Positions 15,113 through 23,395 of a stretch of DNA of 64,000 nt are shown here, one piece after another. How positions within the stretch are numbered: position 1 is the stretch's first letter; every line of letters begins with the position of its first letter. Origin of the DNA: Bacteroides caccae (lineage in GTDB: Bacteria > Bacteroidota > Bacteroidia > Bacteroidales > Bacteroidaceae); assembly GCF_002222615.2 (NCBI RefSeq), contig NZ_CP022412.2:124001-188000 (forward strand). Reading direction: 5' to 3'. Under the pieces are notes generated by a model. The model worked only from the letters and a program-made list of their open reading frames with translations. It searched no databases and was not told the DNA's origin. Made by a program: the position numbers and the translations under genes.

Positions 15113-15161
15113 CAAAATTACGAACCAATAATAACTGGTACAACACTGATTTTTAACCAAT
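15113..15161 (-). promoter_or_regulatory. Promoter and conserved upstream element of hexapeptide gene
   Basis: The -7 box is CAAAATTA on plus (15113-15120; TAATTTTG on minus). ACAACACTGATTTTTAACCA plus AT (15140-15161) starts 19 bp upstream and differs from the copy at 14664-14685 at only two positions. Confidence 0.65.
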
Positions 15162-15180
15162 CATAAAGCAAGAGGGCTCA

Positions 15181-15969
15181 TTAAATAAGATTCATTCTTA
15201 ATGCGATTTCTACAGCAGCCGCAGTATTAGCGACTTTTAATGAAGCTAAAATATCCTGACGATGGCGATTAACGGTATAAACGGAAATATTTAGGTTGTC
15301 TGCAATCTGTTTACTGGGCACCCCTTTCGCTATTAGTGATAGTATTTCAAGTTGTCGCCGACTAAGGATTTTTCGGTCGCATGCTTCGTACACGTTTCGT
15401 CTAACGGTTTCTCCTGTCACGAGATTTACAATAATACTGTCTTGTTTGTTATGAGAACCAAAGTATGGAGAATAAGTGCATAGACCGAGAATGACACTTC
15501 CACCGTTGCTACAACTAAAATATCTCGTTGTATGTAATATTTTTATTGTCTCATTACTCCCTGTCCGATAGAAACTGATGATACACGAAGCCGAGAAATT
15601 TGTCTTTTCATTTATGGGAAGTTCTTTTATAAAGTTGAAGAAACGAAGTTCGAGTATATGACGTTGAATAAGCTCTTCTTCATTCGCGTGGCTGAAAACG
15701 GTATTTTCAAAGGCAGATGTATGGTCAACCATATATTCCGGGAAGTCCATTATAGTTTGACCGAATCTGCCAGAATATATATGACATTCGTTGTTTTGAA
15801 AATCTGACACAACTGCTATACCTTCTGTTGCAAGAGCATAACCATTTGCGCACGCTCTTGCTTGAGCAAGCATAAATTCCTTATTTTCAGCATCTTCAAA
15901 CTGCTGCTCAGTCAGAAGTGATTTTAGTTGATGTTCCTGTTCCATAGTGAATTGGTTAATTTTCACCAT
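15181..15969 (-). CDS. LuxR-type regulator with sensory domain
   Basis: A 262-residue regulator. The C-terminal domain (about residues 195-262) is a LuxR/FixJ HTH: LSRRQLEILSLIAKG then SKQIADNLNISVYTVNRHRQDIL. The N-terminal 190 residues are a PAS-like sensor with several aromatic residues and no phospho-acceptor motif. It resembles in layout the regulator at 3579-4343. The start MVKINQF lies about 33 nt after the -7 box (16003-16010), which forms a palindrome with the promoter of the divergent lipoprotein gene at 16032. It is the best candidate regulator of the cargo promoters carrying the 22-bp element. Confidence 0.75.
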   Translation of the reverse strand: MVKINQFTMEQEHQLKSLLTEQQFEDAENKEFMLAQARACANGYALATEGIAVVSDFQNNECHIYSGRFGQTIMDFPEYMVDHTSAFENTVFSHANEEELIQRHILELRFFNFIKELPINEKTNFSASCIISFYRTGSNETIKILHTTRYFSCSNGGSVILGLCTYSPYFGSHNKQDSIIVNLVTGETVRRNVYEACDRKILSRRQLEILSLIAKGVPSKQIADNLNISVYTVNRHRQDILASLKVANTAAAVEIALRMNLI

Positions 15970-15991
15970 TGCGGGATTGCGCCAATAGTCC

Positions 15992-16010
15992 TAATTTTGC
16001 CACAAAATTA
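15992..16010. promoter_or_regulatory. Overlapping face-to-face promoters
   Basis: TAATTTTG (15992-15999, plus -7 box) is followed by CCA and CAAAATTA (16003-16010, minus -7 box); together they form a palindrome. The plus promoter has TTG at 15969-15971 with a 20-bp spacer, as in the Bacteroides consensus. RNA polymerase can occupy only one side at a time, so the two genes may be mutually exclusive. Confidence 0.65.
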
Positions 16011-16031
16011 CGAATAATAAATGATTCAAAG

Positions 16032-16781
16032 ATGAAAAGAACCGTTTTATATGGAGCATTTCTTGTTGGATGCCTCTCTTTAGCTGCATGTCAGCAGCAC
16101 AAAGAGTCCAAAACAAGTGAACCGGATTTGACCGGTAAAGTGGCTGAAACAAGCCAAATCACAGACTGTGAGATAAAAGTGGGAGATGTCACTTTTACCA
16201 AATCCATCAATGGCGCAGATACATGTGTAACCATACTTGCAGACGGAGGATTGGAATTCAACTGTCCCGGAGGACTTGACTTCTTCTGTGATCCTAACGA
16301 GGGTAAGCTGTCCAACAATACACTGCCTGTGTTACTGATTCCGACCGATAATACAAAGCCATTCACGCTGACAGCTAAAGTAACCCCTGAGTTTACCTCT
16401 GATGGACTTTACAATGCCGCCGATCTTTTTGTGTATGTCAACGATACACTTTGGCAGAAACTTGCCTTTGAGCAGGACGAATATGGCAACCACCGCATCG
16501 TAACGGTACGAACACAAGGTACATCGGATGACAATAACCATGATAAGATAGACGCAAAATCAGTCTATATGAAAATATCTTCTGATACTCACACTATCGC
16601 CAGCTACTATTCATTAGACAAAAAAGAGTGGCATATGGTGCGTCTGTATCGTAATGAATATCCCGATCAAATATATCTCGGCATCAGCAGCCAGTGTCCG
16701 CAACATGGTGGATGCACAAGCATCATCGAAGATATAACTCTTAGTCATGACAACGTAGGAGATTTCCGTATGGGTGAATAA
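16032..16781 (+). CDS. DUF1349 lipoprotein, copy 2
   Basis: A 249-residue lipoprotein with signal peptide and lipobox at residues 1-20 (MKRTVLYGAFLVGCLSLAAC). The body is DUF1349-like (LAFEQDEYGNHRIVTVRTQGTSDDNNH and a closing IYLGISSQCPQHGG). It is paralogous to 13835-14578 with the same core motif and strand order, so the two could form a pair or act on related ligands. Start 16032 is set by the signal peptide; the frame opens upstream at 15969 but that part overlaps the promoter. The flavodoxin gene follows 11 bp downstream, so the two are co-transcribed. Confidence 0.75.
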   Translation: MKRTVLYGAFLVGCLSLAACQQHKESKTSEPDLTGKVAETSQITDCEIKVGDVTFTKSINGADTCVTILADGGLEFNCPGGLDFFCDPNEGKLSNNTLPVLLIPTDNTKPFTLTAKVTPEFTSDGLYNAADLFVYVNDTLWQKLAFEQDEYGNHRIVTVRTQGTSDDNNHDKIDAKSVYMKISSDTHTIASYYSLDKKEWHMVRLYRNEYPDQIYLGISSQCPQHGGCTSIIEDITLSHDNVGDFRMGE

Positions 16782-16792
16782 ATGTAAAGGAT

Positions 16793-17341
16793 ATGAGCAA
16801 ACGAATTTTGATTTTAACCGGCAGCCCACGACGGGGAGGTAACAGCGACCTTATGGCGGACGCTTTTGCGAAAGGAGCATCCGAAGCGGGCAACAGTGTT
16901 GTGCAGTTTAATACTGCGCATAAACATATTCAAGGATGCAGAGCTTGCGATAATTGTTTTAGCAAGGAGAATAAAGCCTGTATTTTTAATGATGATTTCA
17001 ATGAACTGGCATCTTTGATGGCAGAAAGTGATGTCATCATATTCTGTACCCCTCTTTATTGGTACTCGTTTCCTACCCAGATAAAAGCTGCCATAGACAA
17101 GTTTTATTCTTTCATCATAGGTAAAAAAGATGTGCCTATTAAGGAATGTATGCTTCTTTCGTGTGGAGAGTTGGAAGACCCACATGTATTTGACGGTATA
17201 GTGCGTTCCTTTGAACTCATTGCGCAAGATAGGGGATGGAAAAACAGAGGCCATTATCTTGTAAATAGTGTCAATGAGAAGGGGGCTATTTCAAATACCG
17301 AACATCTACAAAAGATATATGATATCGGAAAGAAATTTTGA
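16793..17341 (+). CDS. Flavodoxin-fold NAD(P)H-dependent oxidoreductase
   Basis: A 182-residue protein with the flavodoxin-like FMN-binding start RILILTGSPRRGGNSDLMADAF (residues about 4-25) and the second FMN loop TPLYWYSFPTQIKAAIDKFY (about 85-104). A cysteine cluster (GCRACDNCFSKENKACIF) is typical of the iron-sulfur flavoprotein/NADPH-reductase group, so it may shuttle electrons or reduce quinones or nitro compounds. It is cytoplasmic. It forms an operon with the DUF1349 lipoprotein at 16032. A hairpin (17411-17448) after the stop isolates it from rteA. Why a cytoplasmic reductase is paired with a lipoprotein is unclear. Confidence 0.85.
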   Translation: MSKRILILTGSPRRGGNSDLMADAFAKGASEAGNSVVQFNTAHKHIQGCRACDNCFSKENKACIFNDDFNELASLMAESDVIIFCTPLYWYSFPTQIKAAIDKFYSFIIGKKDVPIKECMLLSCGELEDPHVFDGIVRSFELIAQDRGWKNRGHYLVNSVNEKGAISNTEHLQKIYDIGKKF

Positions 17342-17410
17342 ATTGTCTATTGAGGATGTTCTATAATCCAATTTGATATAGCATCTTTATTAGACTGAGC
17401 TTCAAAGACC

Positions 17411-17448
17411 ATACAGCCCGTAAGCCTATAAAGACCTACGGGCTGTAT
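17411..17448 (+). terminator. Hairpin between the reductase and rteA
   Basis: ATACAGCCCGTA (17411-17422) pairs perfectly with TACGGGCTGTAT (17437-17448), loop 14 nt. The downstream T tract is weak. Confidence 0.6.
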
Positions 17449-17473
17449 TATCAATAATCAATGGCAATAACGC

Positions 17474-19804
17474 ATGAATCGACATAACGCTGAAACAAGA
17501 CACTTCCGTATGCTGACTTCCATAGGCTATCTACTAATAGCTTTGCTGGTAGGCGGCATCATGTACACATGGCTTGGCGAATGGCGAGACATGGAGGGAC
17601 TGGAAGCCAAAAACCGAGAGATCGATGAATTTCGAAAAGAGGTAAACAATATTCATATTCATTTGATAGAGTTTTCTTTATTAGGTGAAACGATATTGGA
17701 ATGGGATGATGAAGATTTAGGACTTTACCATGCTCGGCGTATGACAATGGACAGTATGCTTTGTCGGTTCAAAGCTACCTATCCGGCAGAGCGTATCGAC
17801 AGTGTGCGCCATCTTCTCAAAGATAAGGAACGACAAATGCGTCAAATCGTACAGGTACTTGAACAGCAACAAGCCATCAACGATAAGATAACTCGTCAAA
17901 TACCCGTAATCGCGCAGAAAAGTGTGCAAGAACAGCCCAAGAAACCTAAACGAAAAGGATTCTTGGGCATCTTCGGTAAAAAAGAGGAAGCGAAACCAAC
18001 TGCGACTACTACGATGCTCCGTTCCCTTAATCGGAATATGATAGCTGAACAACAGGCACAAAGCCGCCGTTTGTCAGAACACGCCGATAGTCTTGCTGCA
18101 CGAAATGCGGAACTCAACAGACAACTGCAAGGACTGGTAGTTCAAATAGACGAGAAAGTTCAAGCAGACTTACAGAAACGGGAAGCGGAAATAGCCGCCA
18201 TGCGTGAAAGGTCTTTTATTCAGATAGGTGGATTGACAGGATTCGTTGTCATGTTATTGATAATCTCTTACATAATTATCCACCGAAATATCACCCGTAT
18301 CAAACGATACAAGCGAGAAACTGCGGATTTAATAGAACAGTTGAAACAGTCTGTTGAACAGACCGAGGCACTGATAGCTTCCCGCAAGAAAGCCGTGCAT
18401 ACCATTATCCATGAATTACGTACACCGCTAACGGCAATAACCGGTTATGCCGGACTGATGCGGAAAGATTACAATACGGATAAAATCGGGGGTTATATCC
18501 AAAATATTCAGCAATCCTCCGACCGTATGCGTGAAATGCTTAATACTCTGCTGAGTTTCTTCCGTCTGGACAACGGCAAGGAGCAGCCCAATTTCTCTCC
18601 TTGCCGTATTTCGGCAATCACGCACATTCTTGAAACGGAGTTTACGCCAATTGCCATAAACAAGGGACTTGCTCTTACTGTGACGAACCATACTGATGCT
18701 GTTGTCTTGACCGATAAGGAACGTATCCTGCAAATCGGCAACAACCTGCTGTCAAACGCCATCAAGTTCACGGAGAACGGCGGCGTTTCTCTGACGACAG
18801 ATTACGCTAACGGGATGCTGACACTTATCGTCGAAGATACAGGGACAGGCATGACCGAAGAGGAACAGCAACGTGTGTTCGGTGCGTTTGAACGTCTGTC
18901 AAACGCAGTAGCAAAAGACGGTTTTGGTCTGGGATTGTCTATCGTGGAGCGTATCGTGGCAATGCTTGGTGGCACAATACGGCTGGACAGCGAGAAAGGC
19001 AAAGGCAGCCGTTTCACGGTGGAAATACCCATGCAGACTGTCGAGGAACTGCCGGAACAGTTCAATTCAAATTACGTTCGTCACAATGAAGCATATCATG
19101 ATGTAATTGCCATAGATAATGACGAAGTTCTGCTCCTGATGCTAAAAGAAATGTATGCCCATGAAGGAGTACACTGCGATACCTGCACCGATGCTGCGGA
19201 GTTGGTGGAAATGATAAGGGAAAAGGAATACAGTCTGTTGCTTACTGACCTGAATATGCCGGAGACAAACGGCTTCGAGCTGCTGGAACTGTTGCGCGCT
19301 TCCAACGTGGGCAATTCAAGGAACATCCCGGTAGTCGTGACAACCGCTTCAGGCAGTTGTAGCAAAGAAGAACTTATAGGACGTGGATTTGCCGAATGCC
19401 TATTCAAGCCGTTCTCCATATCGGAGCTGATAGAAGTTTCCGACAAATGCGCCATTAAAGGCAAATCGGACGAAAAGCCGGATTTTACCTCCCTGCTGTC
19501 CTACGGCAATGAATCCGTCGTGTTGGATAAGCTGATAACGGAAACCAAAAAGGAAATGCAGGCAATCAGGGATGCGGAACGACGGAAAGACCTTCAAGAA
19601 TTGGATGCCCTTATACACCACTTGCGCAGCTCGTGGGAGATATTACGTGCAGACCAGCCGTTAAGGGAACTTTATAAACTGCTTCATTGTAAGGATACAC
19701 CCGATTGGGAGGCGATACATAACATATTGACAGTTGTGCAGGATAAAGGTTCGGAGATTATTCGGCTGGCAAAAGAAGAAAGGAGAAAATACAACAATGG
19801 ATAA
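17474..19804 (+). CDS. rteA: RteA-type hybrid sensor histidine kinase
   Basis: A 776-residue inner-membrane sensor of the CTnDOT RteA family. Seen: transmembrane helix at about 13-31, a sensor/coiled-coil stretch (35-245), a second transmembrane helix about 249-272, a HisKA domain with phosphoacceptor His313 in HELRTPL, an HATPase domain (about 420-530, with GFGLGLSIVERIV) and a C-terminal receiver with Asp592 in TDLNMPETNG plus an HPt-like tail. In CTnDOT rteA lies after tetQ and works with rteB to turn on rteC and excision. Here tetQ is replaced by cargo genes. It overlaps rteB by 8 nt. Confidence 0.9.
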   Translation: MNRHNAETRHFRMLTSIGYLLIALLVGGIMYTWLGEWRDMEGLEAKNREIDEFRKEVNNIHIHLIEFSLLGETILEWDDEDLGLYHARRMTMDSMLCRFKATYPAERIDSVRHLLKDKERQMRQIVQVLEQQQAINDKITRQIPVIAQKSVQEQPKKPKRKGFLGIFGKKEEAKPTATTTMLRSLNRNMIAEQQAQSRRLSEHADSLAARNAELNRQLQGLVVQIDEKVQADLQKREAEIAAMRERSFIQIGGLTGFVVMLLIISYIIIHRNITRIKRYKRETADLIEQLKQSVEQTEALIASRKKAVHTIIHELRTPLTAITGYAGLMRKDYNTDKIGGYIQNIQQSSDRMREMLNTLLSFFRLDNGKEQPNFSPCRISAITHILETEFTPIAINKGLALTVTNHTDAVVLTDKERILQIGNNLLSNAIKFTENGGVSLTTDYANGMLTLIVEDTGTGMTEEEQQRVFGAFERLSNAVAKDGFGLGLSIVERIVAMLGGTIRLDSEKGKGSRFTVEIPMQTVEELPEQFNSNYVRHNEAYHDVIAIDNDEVLLLMLKEMYAHEGVHCDTCTDAAELVEMIREKEYSLLLTDLNMPETNGFELLELLRASNVGNSRNIPVVVTTASGSCSKEELIGRGFAECLFKPFSISELIEVSDKCAIKGKSDEKPDFTSLLSYGNESVVLDKLITETKKEMQAIRDAERRKDLQELDALIHHLRSSWEILRADQPLRELYKLLHCKDTPDWEAIHNILTVVQDKGSEIIRLAKEERRKYNNG

Positions 19805-21119
19805 AACAAAAATCATCGTGGTGGAAGATAATATCGTGTATTGCGAGTTTGTCTGCAACCTGCTGGCGCGGGAGGGATTCCGTACCGTGCAGGCTTTCCA
19901 CCTCTCGACAGCGAAGAAACTTCTGCAACAAGCCTCTGACAATGATATAGTAGTTTCTGATTTGCGTCTGCCCGACGGCAACGGTATCGACCTGTTGCGT
20001 TGGATGCGCAAGGAAGGCATGACGCAGCCGTTCATCATCATGACTGACTATGCCGAAGTGCATACGGCGGTTGAAAGCATGAAACTCGGCTCGCTGGACT
20101 ACATACCCAAGCAGCTTGTGGAGGACAAACTCGTGCCTCTGCTCCACACCATACTAAAAGAGCGGAATATCGGGCGAAGCCGTATGCCCGTCTTTGCACG
20201 TGACGGTTCCGCCTTTCAGAAAATCATGCACCGGATAAGGCTGGTAGCCCCAACCGACATGAGTGTGCTGATATCCGGAGAGAACGGCACGGGCAAAGAG
20301 CATATCGCCCACCATCTGCATGATAAAAGCAAACGTTCCGGCAAGCCGTTCGTGGCTGTGGACTGCGGTTCACTCACCAAAGAGCTTGCACCATCGGCAT
20401 TCTTCGGACATGTCAAAGGCGCATTCACCGGTGCGGACAGTGCCAAGAAAGGATATTTCCATGAAGCCGAAGGCGGCACGCTGTTCTTGGATGAGGTAGG
20501 CAACCTCGCACCGGAAACACAACAGATGCTACTTCGCGCCATACAGGAGCGGCGATACCGCCCGATAGGTGACAGAGCGGATAAGAGTTTCAACATCCGT
20601 ATCATCGCCGCCACCAACGAGAATCTGGAAAAGGCGGTCAATGAAAAGCGTTTCCGGCAGGATTTGTTATACCGCCTACATGACTTTGAAATAACCGTTC
20701 TGCCCTTACGTGACTGTCAGGAGGACATTATGCCGCTGGCGGAGTTCTTCCGTGAGATTGCCAATAAGGAATTGGAATGCAAGGTTAGCGGTTTCAGTTC
20801 CGAAACACGGAAAGCGTTGCTGACCCATTCATGGCCGGGCAACGTCCGTGAGCTTCGGCAGAAAATCATGGGCGCAGTGTTGCAGGCACAGACGGGATTT
20901 GTCACAAAAGAGCATCTGGAACTTGGGATAAATAGAACAACCTCTGTTACCGGCTTTTCCCTACGCAACGATGAGGAAGATAAAGAGCGGATTATACGTG
21001 CTTTGAAGCAGGCTGACGGGAACCGGAAGGTCGCCGCCGAACTGCTTGGAATAGGCAGGACAACACTCTATAATAAACTGGAAGAATATGGATTGAAGTA
21101 TAAATTTGAGCAACCATAG
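19797..21119 (+). CDS. rteB: RteB-type sigma-54-like response regulator
   Basis: A 440-residue activator. Receiver domain at about 1-125 with phospho-acceptor Asp55 (SDLRLPDG). AAA+ domain about 140-360 with Walker A GENGTGKE (161-168), the GAFTGA sigma-54 contact loop (208-213) and LFLDEVG. C-terminal Fis-type HTH (about 400-440, NRKVAAELLGIGRTTLYNKLEEYG). ATG 19797 is chosen because the start MDKTKIIVVEDN is the receiver's first strand and overlaps the rteA stop by 8 nt. In CTnDOT RteB activates rteC, but no rteC is seen here, so its target may be lost or elsewhere. Confidence 0.9.
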   Translation: MDKTKIIVVEDNIVYCEFVCNLLAREGFRTVQAFHLSTAKKLLQQASDNDIVVSDLRLPDGNGIDLLRWMRKEGMTQPFIIMTDYAEVHTAVESMKLGSLDYIPKQLVEDKLVPLLHTILKERNIGRSRMPVFARDGSAFQKIMHRIRLVAPTDMSVLISGENGTGKEHIAHHLHDKSKRSGKPFVAVDCGSLTKELAPSAFFGHVKGAFTGADSAKKGYFHEAEGGTLFLDEVGNLAPETQQMLLRAIQERRYRPIGDRADKSFNIRIIAATNENLEKAVNEKRFRQDLLYRLHDFEITVLPLRDCQEDIMPLAEFFREIANKELECKVSGFSSETRKALLTHSWPGNVRELRQKIMGAVLQAQTGFVTKEHLELGINRTTSVTGFSLRNDEEDKERIIRALKQADGNRKVAAELLGIGRTTLYNKLEEYGLKYKFEQP

Positions 21120-21218
21120 CCCGCAATTCACCGGATTTGTATGATTTTGATTATCAGAATTTGGTTAATTCTTAAAATAATATTATCTTCGCATTGAGCT
21201 ATTTGAAATGATTGGGAA

Positions 21219-22019
21219 TCATGCAAAATGATGAAGATAGGTGGTTTCTAAACCATTACCTATACCTTTATTATTGGTTTGCAATTTATTGATAATCAAG
21301 CATACATTAGTTAGTGCAACAAATGTAAAAATGCAAAAGACAAAAACGTCCCGTACCTGTTCTACTCGCTTAATAGTGAACTCTTTGCCAATAATGATCT
21401 TAATCTCGTCCATCGTCAGAAATTCAGGATCGGTTTCTTCCAGTTTAAAGCGGTAGTAGGCAAACGGATCTTTCTTTATCCAGTCGTTTTCTAAAGCAAT
21501 GCGAATTATCTTTTTCAAGTTCTTTAATCGGGTGATAGCTGAATTTTGCGCACAACCTTTTTCAATCTTCAAGAAAGCATCGAACTTAGAAATAAAATTG
21601 GCTTCCAAATTATTCAGGGCAATATCTGATAGCTGATATTCTTTCTTAATGAATTCCTCCAAATATCGGGTAGTGGTTTCATACCGTTGAACGGTCTTAC
21701 TAACGAAGTCTTTGCCGATCAGCTTACGGCTTTGTTCGTTATGCTCCCTGAATACCTGCAATAGCGTTTTGTTATCTTCATCCACGCCATAAAATAGTTT
21801 TCTCACAAGATCAACAGTGATAATCTTGCCGGAAGTTTCCAGTTCTCTATAAATTTGGTGTACGTGCGAACGTGTAATTTCTAAGTAGTGGTTCAGTTCC
21901 ACCGACATACGGTCTTTACCTTTTGAATTCTCTTTTGCCTGATTCCATAGGTTTACGGGACAGCTTCTTTTGATAGAAATATCTACCATACAACCGTTTA
22001 CAGTGATTCTCATACACAC
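21219..22019 (-). pseudogene. Tyrosine recombinase, N-terminal fragment
   Basis: The open frame gives 266 residues. The first 232 are the Arm-binding and core-binding parts of a Bacteroides tyrosine recombinase and end in RVEQVRDVFVFCIFT (Thr at 21326-21324). After that the sequence (FVALTNVCLIINKLQ and on) is unrelated. The catalytic HxxR, GHxxx and Tyr motifs are lost. On the upstream side the frame continues without a stop through LLKNGEAPV to about 22,090, so the true start is probably outside the ATG at 22019. It is the likely partner of the C-terminal fragment at 6447-6995. Confidence 0.8.
21277..21303 (+). repeat. Direct repeat, right copy
   Basis: GTTTGC (21277-21282) and TTGATAATCAAGCAT (21289-21303) mirror the left copy at 12455-12480. 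The copy ends about 20 bp from where the integrase N-terminal half breaks off, so it may mark the element end. Confidence 0.55.
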
Positions 22020-22185
22020 GGGTGCTTCTCCGTTCTTTAATAATTTGGGATCAATAAAACCGAGAGTTAAAAAAACAAAGGAAGTCTTATACCAAGAAAT
22101 TACGAGAAGTATTTCCTATCTTTATACACACGGAGATCTTTCTAATAAGATCCCTAAAAGACAAGAGCTATGAACACATTACAGT

Positions 22186-23043
22186 CTAAGTTTCATTTCC
22201 CTTATTATAATTATTTCTCAGTTCAGTTGGAGTTGCACCAAATAACTTTTTACAATAACAAGTCAGATGTGCAGGAGAGCTAAACCCAAAGTCCATAGCT
22301 ATTTCCCGGAAAGCAATATCCGGATCACAAATTTTCTCACGAACCAGTTCAGCCCTCCGCTCCTGCATCCATCGGTAAGGACTCTGACTAAAACTCTCTT
22401 GAAACTTACGATTAAAAGAGCGTTCCGAAACACAACACAAACTTGCAAATTCTTTCACGGTTTTCACATTCTTATAATTATCCAGTACAAAATCCTCGAA
22501 CTGCCGTCCTACTCCAGTCGTTCTAGAAAAGAAAGCAGCAAGTTCTGATTTAGTATAAAACCCCCTCAATGCAAGAATGATTTCCTGCTGCTTAAGGATA
22601 TGCATATGCCTACATAGCAATCCTGTATCCAGATAAAAAAGTAACTGCCTCAAAATATGTAACAGAGGCTTTCGGATTGGTAAAATACAATTATTACCGT
22701 TCTCCATTTTTACATGTGAGATTGATTCAAAATACATTTTGTCACAAGCCGTTATCTGCTTATTCCAAAACAACAACAGACATTCTGCCGACACAATACC
22801 TTCAACCCTATTTTCTTCATGCTGCGGTATAAGCAGCATATTATGCTCTAAAAGATGTATATTATGCTCCCTGCCTATATTAACGGATAGTTCTCCTTTC
22901 AAAAGAAATAAAATACAAAAACAACAACTATTATCAATCTGTCCGGATTCTTGCGCAGCCAATCTGTATTGGGTAAAACCACTGTCAATTTTAATTCCAT
23001 AATTAAAACAGGAATGATGTTCCGACAAATAAAGTAATTTCAT
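22186..23043 (-). CDS. AraC family transcriptional regulator
   Basis: A 285-residue regulator. The N-terminal half (about 1-170) is a sensing/dimerization part with a beta-rich segment (GELSVNIGREHNIHLLEHNMLLIPQ) similar to AraC cupins. The C-terminal two-HTH AraC domain (about 190-280) shows VKEFASLCCVSERSFNRKFQESFSQSPYRWMQERR and the second helix set PDIAFREIAMDFGFSSPAHLTCYCKKLFGATP. It probably regulates nearby genes, such as the OmpA-like gene at 23396, though no binding site is identified. The ligand is unknown. It lies outside the mobile-element remnant and may be native chromosome or cargo. Confidence 0.85.
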   Translation of the reverse strand: MKLLYLSEHHSCFNYGIKIDSGFTQYRLAAQESGQIDNSCCFCILFLLKGELSVNIGREHNIHLLEHNMLLIPQHEENRVEGIVSAECLLLFWNKQITACDKMYFESISHVKMENGNNCILPIRKPLLHILRQLLFYLDTGLLCRHMHILKQQEIILALRGFYTKSELAAFFSRTTGVGRQFEDFVLDNYKNVKTVKEFASLCCVSERSFNRKFQESFSQSPYRWMQERRAELVREKICDPDIAFREIAMDFGFSSPAHLTCYCKKLFGATPTELRNNYNKGNET

Positions 23044-23395
23044 GTTATAATTTAAGTAGTTTAATTTTAAAACAACTCGCTTCGCTTACTATGTTTGTTT
23101 TTTTTAAGACACATACTTTTAAACTACAAACAAAAACTGTAATTCTATAAACATATACTTAAAAAGGAATATATATCTGCATCCATTAACGACTCTCGCT
23201 CCCTACATGACACATATAGCCCTAACTTAGCCACAAGCAATATCATCTTTCAATATACTTACTTCATTTTACATATCTTCCTAAGCACAAGGAACTCCCC
23301 CACCACACAAACTATTGCGATAAATGGGGAAGTCTGATGATTATAAAGCAGAACTGCTTCTATTTATTATACATCTTCTATTTTTCTATCACTTC
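23044..23395. other. Intergenic, no supported gene
   Basis: The AT-rich stretch between the OmpA-like and AraC genes shows no gene, strong hairpin or TAnnTTTG box that I can support. It includes a weak dyad AGCAGAA/TTCT (about 23347-23360), which may be part of the OmpA gene's transcription end. Confidence 0.4.

Larger units (their letters stand above)
6918..21323. mobile_element. Inner integrative element inserted in or between integrase halves
   Basis: The span is bounded by the two integrase fragments and contains tandem recombinases, a RhuM-like protein, two HTH proteins, a decayed mobilization region, cargo and rteAB. The recombinase, HTH and rteAB parts look more GC-rich than the flanking DNA. 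Exact ends are not proven: the boundaries given are where integrase homology stops. No mating-pore (tra) genes, intact relaxase, tetQ or rteC are present, so the element is probably unable to transfer on its own. Confidence 0.5.
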
